A DNA stretch of 64,000 nucleotides from Agarilytica sp045430285 (GCA_045430285.1 JAILXV010000001.1:372001-436000); one strand, 5' to 3'. Positions 26,889-36,397 are shown, counted from the first letter of the stretch. A program made the numbers and translations. The notes: generated from the sequence alone by a model not told the origin.

Positions 26889-28628
26889 ATGCCTTTAGTC
26901 ATCAATACAAACGTTGCCTCGCTCAATGCTCAACGGCAACTTGTTCAGTCTGGCAACGATATGGACCAGGCTATGGAGCGTTTGGCTTCCGGTAGACGAA
27001 TTAATACCGCGAGGGATGATGCTGCTGGCTTGGCGATTTCGAATCGACAAACATCTCAAATTCGTGGTTTAGATCAAGCGATACGAAATGCTAACGATGG
27101 TGTCTCACTCATTCAAACCGCTGAAGGCGCTTTGGACGAAGTGACGAATATCTTGCAGCGTATGCGAGAGCTATCCATTCAGTCTGCGAACGGAATTTAT
27201 TCTGAAGTTGATCGCGCTACCTTAGATGCGGAAGTGCAACAACTTAAATCGGAGATTGACCGGATCGCGTCATCCACAACGTTTAACGGCCAACCGCTGT
27301 TGGATGGCAGTTTAGGTGATGTGGAATTACAAGTGGGCTCTGAGTCCAATCAAACCATCGGCCTAAATATTCAAGGTTTTAGTACCTCGTCTCTTGGTTC
27401 AAGTTCCGGTGATATTGTGGGCGAAGCAATGACCGCACTATCTACCTTAACGGGTTTAGCGGGTGATGAGCTTGTGATCAATGATGTGGCGGTTACGTCA
27501 CTGACCTCATCAACGACTGTGAATGATGCGCTAGCATCTATTAACGCTGATCTGGATGGAAAAAGCGCTGAGGTTGATAGCCTCGTGTCTTATGTTTCGG
27601 ATTCTGCGGGTAACGGTGTTTTAGTGCCAGGCACAGATTTAACCTTAACGCTTACGGATGGCGATGGGAATACGCAAACATATAACATCACCGATACATC
27701 CAGCATGGATGAATTAGTTAACAAAATTAATTCTGATACGGTTATCGATGCGAAATTAAATGATTCTGGGAAGTTGGTATTAAGTGCTGCCGGCGCGGAG
27801 AGTATCCAAGTTGTGGATAACTCGAGTGGACAAGCCGCTACGGGTGCAGCGTCAGCCTCGGAAACAGAAGCATTCCGTCTTGTTTTCACTGATACAGGCT
27901 CCGAAAGTAACGGTGTCAAAATTGAGGCAGGGACAGGTACAACAGGCGCTGAGTTGGATGCATTGGGCTTAAATGTACAGGACGATGATGGAAACTTATT
28001 GGCTCGAGCGCTTACGGCGACAGCCAGTAATGACATTAATGCCGGTGACTTAATCATCAATGGTGTGGAAATCGGCGCGATTAGCGTTGGTACGGGAACC
28101 GCAGAAGATGTTGATGCTGTAGTTGAGGCGATTAACTTACTTGCCGATAGAACCGGTGTTGTTGCTTTTGAGTCTGCAGGTAATGCTAGCCGCTTAGGTT
28201 TGCGCTCAACCAGCGGAGAAAGTATCTCCATCAAGTACGGTGATGGTGCTACCGATGCAAATGTCGAAGCGCTTACAGGGCTCCAGGAGCAAAATTCTGC
28301 AGAGGGTAGTGGCTCAGTATCAGGCATTCAAATATCTACTGCGGCAGGAGCTCAGTCAGCAATCGATGTCATTGACGTTGCGCTAGAGCAGATAAACTCG
28401 ACGCGTTCGGAATTGGGTGCGGTGAATAACCGGCTCGACTTTACTATGTCGAACCTCTCGAATGTGAGTGAGAAAACGGCAGCGGCTAGATCGCGAATTG
28501 TTGATGCAGACTTTGCCGCAGAAACGTCCATGCTGAGTCGAGCACAAGTGTTGCAGCAAGCTTCACAAGCGATGTTGGCACAGGCAAATGCACAACCACA
28601 ACAGGTGCTCTCGCTACTGCAAGGATAA
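26889..28628 (+). CDS. Flagellin 1 (sigma54-driven)
   Basis: The 579-residue filament subunit has the conserved D0/D1 ends: MPLVINTNVASLNAQRQL, SGRRINTARDDAAGLAISN, DGVSLIQTAEGALDEVTNIL at the N-terminus and QINSTRSELGAVNNRLDF, SNVSEKTAAARSRIVDADFA and QASQAMLAQANAQPQQVLSL at the C-terminus. The middle has flagellin-IN type repeats (NDINAGDLIINGVEIGAI). The frame is open from 26865, but the ATG at 26889 has AGGAG 8 bases upstream and gives the normal start. The middle is Ser/Thr-rich, suiting O-glycosylation by the adjacent Maf system. A second flagellin of 580 residues is at 48.2 kb. Confidence 0.96.
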   Translation: MPLVINTNVASLNAQRQLVQSGNDMDQAMERLASGRRINTARDDAAGLAISNRQTSQIRGLDQAIRNANDGVSLIQTAEGALDEVTNILQRMRELSIQSANGIYSEVDRATLDAEVQQLKSEIDRIASSTTFNGQPLLDGSLGDVELQVGSESNQTIGLNIQGFSTSSLGSSSGDIVGEAMTALSTLTGLAGDELVINDVAVTSLTSSTTVNDALASINADLDGKSAEVDSLVSYVSDSAGNGVLVPGTDLTLTLTDGDGNTQTYNITDTSSMDELVNKINSDTVIDAKLNDSGKLVLSAAGAESIQVVDNSSGQAATGAASASETEAFRLVFTDTGSESNGVKIEAGTGTTGAELDALGLNVQDDDGNLLARALTATASNDINAGDLIINGVEIGAISVGTGTAEDVDAVVEAINLLADRTGVVAFESAGNASRLGLRSTSGESISIKYGDGATDANVEALTGLQEQNSAEGSGSVSGIQISTAAGAQSAIDVIDVALEQINSTRSELGAVNNRLDFTMSNLSNVSEKTAAARSRIVDADFAAETSMLSRAQVLQQASQAMLAQANAQPQQVLSLLQG

Positions 28629-28651
28629 AATTGAAGGGTGTGAAACGACCA

Positions 28652-28677
28652 AATCCGGGCTTGCCCGGATTTTTTTT
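28652..28677 (+). terminator. Rho-independent terminator of flagellin 1
   Basis: AATCCGGG and CCCGGATT form a perfect 8-bp stem around CTTG, followed by at least six further T residues. It lies 23 bases after the stop. Confidence 0.93.
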
Positions 28678-28768
28678 GTTCGTCATAAATGAGATGAAGT
28701 AGGCGTGAACATAGAGCCGTTAGAATGAACTAACAGGGAATAGATGCCAGATTTTGATTTCGCCTTGT

Positions 28769-30469
28769 TTAGCGGGAGGAGAGCAGTTGTTTTACGAGAG
28801 ATGAGATTTTGTTTTTACCAGCCCCCCCCGAGAAAATAGATGCTGCATTTTTGGTAATGTGTGTATGATCATTTTTGTCAGTAAAATAGTGAGTAATCTT
28901 TGTTTTTAATTCCTCCAATGTTCGGGTGACTAAGCATACGTCATAAGCTTCGAGTTTTTTTAACTCTTCATCATCACAAAGTTGCTGGGGGGGCATTAAT
29001 ATAGTCAGGTTTTGCGTTGCGATTGATTCAAAAAGTGAAAGCCCATAGCAGCTCAGAATGAGTGATGATTCAACGATATATTGCTGAATACCGTCTGGGT
29101 TTTTTATCAGTGTCCAACGTTGAGGGTTGGGGAGTGCAGGGCTTGGAGCATAGGGACCTTGCACCCAAATGATATCCCAATGTGAAGGCACGATTTGTTC
29201 AACTATTTTCGGAACGATATTGCCGTATCCTTGCGCATCAGCGCCCCCCGTTAGCACTGTAACCTGCTGTTTTTGACGTTGATGTTGATCCGGTAAATCG
29301 ACGAAATAGTTTTGCCAGCCGTAATTCACTTTTTCGCTATTAATGTTTGAATAGAACGCGGGGATGTAGAGTTGATCAACAACATCGATAAGTGGTTCTA
29401 ACTTGTCGATAGCGATGATTTTTGATTTGGTGTTATTCCGGCAGAGAGCTTCAAGCTTGGATGTATCTATGAAGGATGGATGAAAATCGAGAATCCAAAG
29501 ATCGGCATCATCTGTTTTTATCGCGTTCAACAAAGTTTTTTCGGATTCATACCACAGTGTCTTCGTCTTCAACCACGGAATTGACTTGCTTACCCCGTGG
29601 ATATGCAACGTCGTTCCGAACCCTAAGTTTTCTTGCAAAGCTGAGGCGATGGTAGAGCAACGCTTTAAATGTCCAATCCCTATTTTTTCACTGACATGGC
29701 AAAATAAGGCGATTTTACGATACTGCAGTTGTGGGTTTTTTTGCACGACATGGGCATTAGTATTTTTTAATGTGGTATCTGAAGTGATTTGTTGCTGTAC
29801 CCATTTTAAATCAACGATACTGTTCTCATCATGGGTTTCATACCACAGCGTGTAGATGTTTGACATGAACTCATAATCGGCAGCGGTATCAACCGATATT
29901 CGATGGTCAATCTTTGAGTAGTCATCGCTATCATCAATGAATAAGGTATCGAGTGTTGGATTCAGTTTATTTGCGTATCCAACGTGTTCTCGTGTCATTG
30001 CATCATTACTCATCGCAATAAGCTTGTTCCAGCCTTCAATGCTGTATATCTCTATACCTTCATGAATGCTCTTAACGCCTGATTTTAGGTCAATTTTTTC
30101 TTTGCTGGGGTGAGCTTTGAGCTGTCGAATGCTGTGGTCGATAAAATCTGGTGCGACGAGTGGGCAATCTCCGCAGATGTATATAATGTAATCAGGGTTT
30201 TCGCGTTTAACAATCGCGTCAATACGCCCCATTAAATCGTTCACGTCACCTGTGAAGGGTGTGCATTCAATATGGGATTCCGCCCATTCGACAAGAGGTC
30301 TATTGAAATTGTCACAAGTGGTTGCCAATATCAGTTTATCAATAGTGGAACACTGCTGTAAGCGCGATAGCGATTGCTCGATCAACGGTTTGCCCGCCAA
30401 CGGTAATAGATGTTTACTGGGTAGTCGGCTTGAATTAAGTCTGGCGCCGATGATTGCAATGGATTTCAT
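28769..30469 (-). CDS. SpsF-like cytidylyltransferase fused to SpsG/PseG-like hydrolase
   Basis: The 566-residue protein joins two nonulosonate-pathway domains. Residues 1 to about 245 are an SpsF/NeuA-like nucleotidyltransferase (ARLNSSRLPSKHLLPLAGKP, GDVNDLMGRI, ICGDCPLVAPDFID), expected to activate the sugar acid with CMP. Residues about 250-566 are a GT-B-like SpsG/PseG domain with GIGH (264-267) and R270, the motif PseG uses to remove UDP, plus TGGADAQGYGN and CYGLSLFESIA. It is the last gene of the minus-strand operon, 6 bases after the GH57-like gene. Together it could supply PseF and PseG activities in one chain; specificity is inferred. Confidence 0.8.
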   Translation of the reverse strand: MKSIAIIGARLNSSRLPSKHLLPLAGKPLIEQSLSRLQQCSTIDKLILATTCDNFNRPLVEWAESHIECTPFTGDVNDLMGRIDAIVKRENPDYIIYICGDCPLVAPDFIDHSIRQLKAHPSKEKIDLKSGVKSIHEGIEIYSIEGWNKLIAMSNDAMTREHVGYANKLNPTLDTLFIDDSDDYSKIDHRISVDTAADYEFMSNIYTLWYETHDENSIVDLKWVQQQITSDTTLKNTNAHVVQKNPQLQYRKIALFCHVSEKIGIGHLKRCSTIASALQENLGFGTTLHIHGVSKSIPWLKTKTLWYESEKTLLNAIKTDDADLWILDFHPSFIDTSKLEALCRNNTKSKIIAIDKLEPLIDVVDQLYIPAFYSNINSEKVNYGWQNYFVDLPDQHQRQKQQVTVLTGGADAQGYGNIVPKIVEQIVPSHWDIIWVQGPYAPSPALPNPQRWTLIKNPDGIQQYIVESSLILSCYGLSLFESIATQNLTILMPPQQLCDDEELKKLEAYDVCLVTRTLEELKTKITHYFTDKNDHTHITKNAASIFSGGAGKNKISSLVKQLLSSR

Positions 30470-30475
30470 AACTGT

Positions 30476-32389
30476 TTAATCGGAGGGTTTTTCGCTGGGA
30501 CATATGCGGTAAGAAAAAGAGGGTAGGCTCCCTCCTGGTTTTAATGTTTCATCTGCTTCTACCAAGGAAAACCAAAACCTATTTAGGTATTCATCATTGA
30601 TTTTTTTGCTGGAGACCATGGGCAGTGCTGCACATATCGATGGATCCCATTCCAGTCTGAGCCCTTTGTTGTTACTCCCGAAAAAGAATTCACCCGTTGT
30701 GGCGCCAAGTGCACTGCTAGCGGAGACAATCGATGAAACTGGCGCCCCGTGATCTACATCTTCAGTAACGTTAAAGTGCTCTCGGGTGTAACCACCGTTG
30801 TGACAAGAGAACCAAGGGCGTTCGGAGCTGTTTAGGAGTGTAATAAACCCTAGCCGTAATGAGGCTTCTGGTCGTATATCGGATGCGAATTTAAAACCAC
30901 ATGTCAGGGATTCGCCCTTTAATTGGTACCATTTTAGAAGTTCGCCATAGGGAGTTTGGATGCGTGTGGTAATGGTGTTGTTGTCAGTAACATTGTGTAT
31001 GGCATGACTGAGGTCGGTGACGCGATCGCGTTCGCGAAACCGCTCCATAACAAGATGATTGGAATAGTAATCAGCACTATACCGAATATGGTCAAAATAT
31101 CCGTGGGTTAGGGTACCGCTAACAGGCGTAAAGTCCTGACTCACAAAAGCGAGGGATTCAACACTTAAGCCCCGATTTGCGTTGAGTATCAAGCGTACGT
31201 GCTGGGACGCAATGTTCAGTCTTTTTCGATCACTATCATATTCGAGTGTAAACGCGTCTCCAGCGTTATTTTCTGTTGGCAGCTCGTCATGTTGGCCTAT
31301 GCGCGAAATAAGATTTGAGTAGCGTGTAGTCGTTATATGGGTTCTAAGGTCACTCGCCCAATACCGACACAATTGTTTCCAGTCCTCATCGGATGTGTCT
31401 TGATTGCTATAGTTCTTGAGTTGGGAGTGGCAATAAGAATTGAAATATAGATCATTGCGACCACTTAAGCCCCAGCGGGTAATGTTATATTTGGTCTGTT
31501 TTTTTACGGAGATAGGGTGTGAGGCTGTTGAGATGGAGAGGGCATTATTTTCCTTCCATTGCGAAAGGGTTTCTCTAGGTAAGCACCAATTGTACTTATC
31601 TGAATGCTTGAGGGTTGTGAACACATCGCTAAGACGACGCCATTCTTTACTTTCAGTGTTTTGTGATGCTTCGCTTTTATAGCGACCTGGACGGTAGTCG
31701 AATACTTCTGCGTCACTGCCGTAAATAGAAAATACTTGGGTTGTTGGTTTTATCGCTTTATCTAAATATTTTAGATAGTCGTTAAGTATAAGTTCTCCAT
31801 GCGCGTAGCGTTGTAGTTTTTGAAACGCAATCGCATTATTCCAAATTACCTTAATTTTTCTGTTACTCGCGGTACGCAGACTTTGAGGGCGACACAGTCT
31901 TTCTGCTGGCCAGTCAGGGTTGTGAGAAAAGGGGTTATCCCATTCGACGACCACCGCTTCAAATCCACAATCTAAATATATATCGAGTAAGCCCGATGAT
32001 ACCGCTTGTTCATTAATATAAGCGACCGTTGGTGCAACGCCAAGGAGCGCCAGATAACTTTTTTGTCCAAGAAGCAGGTTGTGGGTATTTAATTTCGCCG
32101 GTATGAGTGGCCCAATAATTTGACTATCACCGCTTGCCAACACTTCACATTTATTCTTAGATAATAGTGTTTTGAGTTTTTCGACCCAAGCGGGGTCAAT
32201 ACTCTGTACGCACTCCAAGGTGTATGCAGTAAGCTCTATGCCGAGTGGTATATTTTCTTGTTCAATAATGTCAAGCAAGGGCCAGTAGCATCGTGAAATA
32301 ACGTCGGCATGAGCATCTACGTCAATGGAAGAGAACGCGAGATTTAAGTGAAAAATGGCATAAATTTTTACGGGTGTATGTGTGCTCAC
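30476..32389 (-). CDS. Glycoside hydrolase family 57-like protein
   Basis: The 637-residue cytosolic protein resembles GH57: it starts with IYAIFHLNLAFSSI, then GIELTAYTLE, GDSQIIGPLIP, YINEQAVSSG with a candidate nucleophile E127, and YGSDAEVFDYRPGR with a candidate acid D226. The C-terminal half is beta-rich and unrecognised. GH57 enzymes are usually alpha-glucan hydrolases or transferases; one inside a nonulosonate operon is odd, and its role here (glycan trimming, transfer or structural) is unknown. The start is a GTG overlapping the stop of the upstream ATP-grasp gene (TAGTG), which implies tight coupling. Confidence 0.68.
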   Translation of the reverse strand: MSTHTPVKIYAIFHLNLAFSSIDVDAHADVISRCYWPLLDIIEQENIPLGIELTAYTLECVQSIDPAWVEKLKTLLSKNKCEVLASGDSQIIGPLIPAKLNTHNLLLGQKSYLALLGVAPTVAYINEQAVSSGLLDIYLDCGFEAVVVEWDNPFSHNPDWPAERLCRPQSLRTASNRKIKVIWNNAIAFQKLQRYAHGELILNDYLKYLDKAIKPTTQVFSIYGSDAEVFDYRPGRYKSEASQNTESKEWRRLSDVFTTLKHSDKYNWCLPRETLSQWKENNALSISTASHPISVKKQTKYNITRWGLSGRNDLYFNSYCHSQLKNYSNQDTSDEDWKQLCRYWASDLRTHITTTRYSNLISRIGQHDELPTENNAGDAFTLEYDSDRKRLNIASQHVRLILNANRGLSVESLAFVSQDFTPVSGTLTHGYFDHIRYSADYYSNHLVMERFRERDRVTDLSHAIHNVTDNNTITTRIQTPYGELLKWYQLKGESLTCGFKFASDIRPEASLRLGFITLLNSSERPWFSCHNGGYTREHFNVTEDVDHGAPVSSIVSASSALGATTGEFFFGSNNKGLRLEWDPSICAALPMVSSKKINDEYLNRFWFSLVEADETLKPGGSLPSFSYRICPSEKPSD

Positions 32390-33594
32390 TATTCGACCTC
32401 AATCGCTACACTATCCATTGCCTTTTGTGCTAATTCAATCGCTAGTGCACGTGAGTCGGCAATAGTGATGAGATAAAACAATCTATTTGCATAAGATGTT
32501 GGTTCTAATTGTTGGCCAACGCAAAAATCTTGGTTTACGACAACTTCTACGACGCCTTCTCTATCTATTAACGAATCAAAGCCCTTTATCGATTTAATTT
32601 TGCCTGGTCGGTGGAAGTGGTAGCGATGGCACATTCCCTTTGTAAATTTTGGTGTTAGGTCGCTTATATCGACGTTTCTCCCCACAGCTAACAGAATTGT
32701 GGCGTCGACGATATTAATGCCATTTACACGTGGTACGACACGGGAGCAGAATCCGCCACCACTTAAGCGTGAGGTAACCTCAATAACATACACATCACCT
32801 TCTTGTGAAATAATGAGGTCGCCTTTAGTCGGGCCGGTATGAATGCCGAGTGCTTTAACCGCTCTCGAGAATTCGGCGCACATTTTATCGATTAGTGCTT
32901 GCGGGTGTCTTGTTGGCATCTCGCCACCGTCTTCTACCATTAATGGGTAGAAATAGGGGTTTCTCGCATAGTTACGGTCGGCGATCGCGGTGACATGTAA
33001 GGTGTTGTCTACAACCACACCTTCGATGCTTATCTGATCACCAGGAATAAACTCTTCGAGAATGACTTGTTTGTCGGACGCTAGCGCCAGAGATTCAGGC
33101 AGTGTTTGCATGAGCTCTTCGTCATTCTCAATAATGCGTACACCCCGTGAGGCGGAATTATCACTGGGTTTAATGACCAAAGGATAATTTAAGGCGTGTG
33201 TTAGATTCTTTTTATCAACAACAGCGAAGTTAGGGAAGTATATATCGGCTTCCTTAAAGCGTTTAGCACGAGCACATTTGTTTGTTGTCAGTAGGGCAAC
33301 TTCTGGTGAGACGCCAGGAAGATTAAGGCTTGCGGCTACTGCTGCGACGGTAGGGGATACTTCTGCCCCAATTGTCATAACGCCGTCTAGCCCAATGGTA
33401 CCAGCAATTTTTTTTGCGGTATTCACGACGGCGTCAATATCTTTAGTGCTAACAACGTAGTGATGTTGAGCAATTGAAAATGCGGGTGCATTGGGGTCGT
33501 AATCTATGGCAACAGTGTCTATGCCCAGTGCGTGTGCACGCTCATAAGCTGGGACTTGATCGGTGCCTGCGCCGATGATCAATAGGGTTGTCAT
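32389..33594 (-). CDS. ATP-grasp ligase A of the glycosylation island
   Basis: The 401-residue protein has an N-terminal Rossmann-like preATP-grasp domain (LLIIGAGTDQVPAYERAHAL) and an ATP-grasp core: lysines in YPLVIKPSDNSASRGV, an EEFIPGDQISIEG segment for adenine contact, and the metal site VYVIEVTSRLSGGG. ATP-grasp enzymes of this kind activate a carboxylate as acyl phosphate and join it to an amine or thiol. It overlaps the SDR stop by 4 bases (ATGA) and the GH57-like start by 1, so it is mid-operon. All magnesium-binding features look intact, so it is probably active; the substrates are not known. Confidence 0.82.
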   Translation of the reverse strand: MTTLLIIGAGTDQVPAYERAHALGIDTVAIDYDPNAPAFSIAQHHYVVSTKDIDAVVNTAKKIAGTIGLDGVMTIGAEVSPTVAAVAASLNLPGVSPEVALLTTNKCARAKRFKEADIYFPNFAVVDKKNLTHALNYPLVIKPSDNSASRGVRIIENDEELMQTLPESLALASDKQVILEEFIPGDQISIEGVVVDNTLHVTAIADRNYARNPYFYPLMVEDGGEMPTRHPQALIDKMCAEFSRAVKALGIHTGPTKGDLIISQEGDVYVIEVTSRLSGGGFCSRVVPRVNGINIVDATILLAVGRNVDISDLTPKFTKGMCHRYHFHRPGKIKSIKGFDSLIDREGVVEVVVNQDFCVGQQLEPTSYANRLFYLITIADSRALAIELAQKAMDSVAIEVE

Positions 33595-34325
33595 GCCTTA
33601 ACCCAGGCGCCGCCATTAACACTCATTGTTTGTGCTGTCATATAGCTAGACTCATCGGAGGCAAGAAAAACTGCTGCGCCTGTCATTTCGTCGAGTTTGG
33701 CAAAGCGCTTAATTAACATCAGCGATAGTGCGGTTTCTTTGACTTCTGGAGACATCGTTTTTTCCGTAAATTCATTTCCTATTACGCCTGGTGAAAGCGT
33801 ATTCACGCATATATTTCTATCGCCAAGGAACCTCGCTAAATTATGTGTGAGTGCCGTTAATGCCATTTTTGCACATGCGTAGGAGGGCGTTCTTGGGCCG
33901 CCGTATTCACCTGATAGTGAGCCAATATTAATAATACGACCACTGTCATTAATAAAAGGAAGTGACGCTTGGCAACAACGAAACACACCGGTAAGATTTA
34001 CATCGATGACGTCATTCCAATCTTCCTCGGTTTGTTTGTCAAAGTCAGCGGTGCGGTTGATGCCCGCATTATTAACAAGAATGTCGAACTTTCCGTAGGT
34101 CTCACCGACTTTGTTAAATACACTATCGACACTCTCTCTTGATCGCACATCCAAGGGTAAACACAGGTCTGCGTTGATGTCCTTTGCGATTTTTTCTGCT
34201 TCTTCTTTTTTTGAAAGATAAGTGACAACTACCTTCGCACCTTCTTTGGTGTAGCTTCGTGCGATTGCTTCACCGATACCGCTACTAGATCCGGTAACGA
34301 TTGCAATTTTATTCTTAAGCCTCAT
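33591..34325 (-). CDS. SDR-family oxidoreductase of the glycosylation island
   Basis: The 244-residue classical short-chain dehydrogenase has the NAD(P) motif TGSSSGIG (11-18), NNAG near 85, and the catalytic Y149-ACA-K153. It resembles FabG-type reductases in length and layout. Lying between a transaldolase-like gene (12 bases upstream) and an ATP-grasp ligase (4-base overlap), it more likely reduces or oxidises a small sugar-derived precursor than a fatty acyl chain. That role is inferred from position only. Confidence 0.85.
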   Translation of the reverse strand: MRLKNKIAIVTGSSSGIGEAIARSYTKEGAKVVVTYLSKKEEAEKIAKDINADLCLPLDVRSRESVDSVFNKVGETYGKFDILVNNAGINRTADFDKQTEEDWNDVIDVNLTGVFRCCQASLPFINDSGRIINIGSLSGEYGGPRTPSYACAKMALTALTHNLARFLGDRNICVNTLSPGVIGNEFTEKTMSPEVKETALSLMLIKRFAKLDEMTGAAVFLASDESSYMTAQTMSVNGGAWVKA

Positions 34326-34337
34326 AAATGCTCCAAT

Positions 34338-35003
34338 TTATTTGAATAGTGCTTTATTTGAATCGGGCATGGCATCCCATTGATCTAAGAAACCTCTTAA
34401 CGCAAGATCCGACAATTCTGAGTTCATCATATCGCTAAGCACATTGGGAGGGATGGTCGCAACATGAGCACCGGCTAGCGCGGCTTCTTTTACATAAACA
34501 GCGGTACGCATGCTGGCAGCCAATATTTGTGTATCGAATTCATAATTTTTGAATATCGTTGCAATTTCCCTAACCAGTTCAGAACCTCCTGTGGAGGTGA
34601 CATCAAGTCTCCCCACAAATGGACTGACGTAAGTAGCCCCCAATTTTGCGGCCATAAGGGCTTGGTTCGCGGTATAGATTAAGGTGAAGTTGGTCTTTAT
34701 GCCTTCAGCGGTAATACGATGCAGGGCTTCATACCCTGCCATATTAGCGGGTAGTTTTATGACCATGTTGTCGTGTAGTTTGGCTAATATTTTTGCTTCA
34801 CGCACCATGTTATCGGCGTCCAAACTTACGACTTCTCCGCTGATGGGGCCATCCACAAGCGACACGATTTCACTAAGAACCTCTTGAATGTCTCGGCCCT
34901 CTTTTGCGATCAGTGCGGGATTGGTGGTAACTCCATCAAGAATGCCGAGTTTAGCGAAGCGTTTGATTTCTTCTACGTCAGCGGTATCTATAAATATTTT
35001 CAT
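34338..35003 (-). CDS. Transaldolase / fructose-6-phosphate aldolase-like protein
   Basis: The 221-residue protein matches the short MipB/TalC/FSA branch of the transaldolase family: MKIFIDTADVEEI, GVTTNPALIAKEG, the Schiff-base lysine K83 in MVIKLPANMAG, GIKTNFTLIYTANQALMAAK, YVSPFVGRLD and ILAASMRTAVYVKEAALAGA. It is far shorter than central-metabolism transaldolase (about 315). The family forms C-C bonds through a lysine imine. Sitting mid-operon with an SDR and ligases, it probably builds or breaks a polyhydroxylated chain for the glycan; the substrate is unknown. Confidence 0.85.
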   Translation of the reverse strand: MKIFIDTADVEEIKRFAKLGILDGVTTNPALIAKEGRDIQEVLSEIVSLVDGPISGEVVSLDADNMVREAKILAKLHDNMVIKLPANMAGYEALHRITAEGIKTNFTLIYTANQALMAAKLGATYVSPFVGRLDVTSTGGSELVREIATIFKNYEFDTQILAASMRTAVYVKEAALAGAHVATIPPNVLSDMMNSELSDLALRGFLDQWDAMPDSNKALFK

Positions 35004-35168
35004 TTTTTTTTGCTCTACTCATACTGAAAAGTGAATATTTTGCTAGTTATCAAAAAGTGTACCTTAGGTTTTCAGGACCGCTGTAAATATGTCCCTATAC
35101 GCTCTGCTTCGGCATCCATGCCTCAGACGTTCTGATAACCTAAGCCACACTTCTCCCGAGATTTGTGG

Positions 35169-36377
35169 CTATTCAACGTAGAACAGAGATTTAACTGTTT
35201 CTAGTCGTGATTGCGCTTGTTCTAGGTTGTCACCTGAAACAAAGACACTGGCAAGACCGGACAGCTTCATCGCGCTCTGTTTAAGGGTTTTTCCAGCCTT
35301 CTTATACACATAGGACGTGAATACCCCAGGCTGTATGAGTGGGCTCTCGGTAAATCCTACGTCTTCAATTTCTGGCTTGTCAGAAACAAAGACGTGGCAC
35401 AGTGCAATAGACTCTCGCGATATGTTGACGAACTCACTATTGGGTGTGTCACCACATAATACCTGGGCCATAAACTCGAGGGGTTTAATCTGCATTGCCT
35501 TTGGGAACATCTGCAAGGTTCCGTTTGGACCATGAAGGCGAGGTCCAACTTCGATTACATGGAGACCTTGCTCATCGAGCACAAAGTCACCACCGACAGG
35601 GCCGAAATCCATTTTTAACGCAATCGCAATATCTCGGAGCATGTTATATGCCGTCTCTATATCTGCTGTTGATCGCTGTGAAGGGCAAATATTAAATGTC
35701 TCGACCGGATTAAAATTTTTGTATTGTTCTTCGTTGTTAGAAAAGAAACTATCGGCGTCACCAGCGGGGTAGAATGTTCCCTCGTGAAAAACACCCTGAG
35801 TATCTATAAAGTGACCAATGATTTCTTTTTCTAAAATCATTTCAGGGTAAAGGCTTTCATTTTTTAGCGCACTATATACTCGGTGAATATCATCTTTCGA
35901 GGTAATCTTCGAAACGCCTTTTCCACCAAAACCGTCCACGACTTTCAAATAGCATGTGCCACCCAACGTTGCGAATGCATTAAGTGTTTCCTGAAGCGAG
36001 CTAACTTCATAATACTCTGGTGTTAAGAAACCAAACTCCTTAAATTTACGTTTCATTAGTAATTTGTTGTCGCAGGTTACGGCTATTTCTGGTGGCAGGG
36101 TAGGTAATCCTGTTGCATTGGCGACAAGAGCGACGGAAACGGCATAGTTTGTAAGGGTGAAAATTCCCGCTATATTGAGATTGGTTTTATTAATAAGTAT
36201 CCAAGAAATAAGGCTTTTAACATCGAGTGCACCAATGTTTACACAGACATCTGCTTGGGTAAATGCTGGAGCTTCGCGGTTTGTATCGGTCACGATGACG
36301 CGATAGCCGATGTCTTTCAAGCGTGCGACCGCTGGCACTTGCTGAATGCCGCCTCCGATCATGATAATTGACTTCAT
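35169..36377 (-). CDS. ATP-grasp ligase B of the glycosylation island
   Basis: The 402-residue protein begins IIMIGGGIQQVPAVARLKDIG, a preATP-grasp fold, and has a glycine-rich ATP lid GGTCYLKVVDGFGGKGV, an MILEKEIIGHF segment and a metal site HVIEVGPRLHGPNG. It is similar in plan to ATP-grasp A but clearly diverged. A 165-base gap without an obvious promoter separates it from the transaldolase-like gene downstream; upstream it is 20 bases from ATP-grasp C. It probably forms an amide or ester on a sugar amine or amino acid; substrates are unknown. Confidence 0.82.
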   Translation of the reverse strand: MKSIIMIGGGIQQVPAVARLKDIGYRVIVTDTNREAPAFTQADVCVNIGALDVKSLISWILINKTNLNIAGIFTLTNYAVSVALVANATGLPTLPPEIAVTCDNKLLMKRKFKEFGFLTPEYYEVSSLQETLNAFATLGGTCYLKVVDGFGGKGVSKITSKDDIHRVYSALKNESLYPEMILEKEIIGHFIDTQGVFHEGTFYPAGDADSFFSNNEEQYKNFNPVETFNICPSQRSTADIETAYNMLRDIAIALKMDFGPVGGDFVLDEQGLHVIEVGPRLHGPNGTLQMFPKAMQIKPLEFMAQVLCGDTPNSEFVNISRESIALCHVFVSDKPEIEDVGFTESPLIQPGVFTSYVYKKAGKTLKQSAMKLSGLASVFVSGDNLEQAQSRLETVKSLFYVE

Positions 36378-36397
36378 TGTTTCATCCCCTTAATGCC

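Noticed and set aside
27590..28327. A 245-codon minus-strand frame within flagellin 1
   Set aside because: It is the antisense shadow of a repetitive Ser/Thr/Ala-rich coding region; the plus-strand protein is unmistakable flagellin.
33591..34325. SDR as a FabG fatty-acid reductase
   Set aside because: Motifs fit FabG-like SDRs, but the operon has no fatty-acid gene and is coupled to ligases and an aldolase-like gene.
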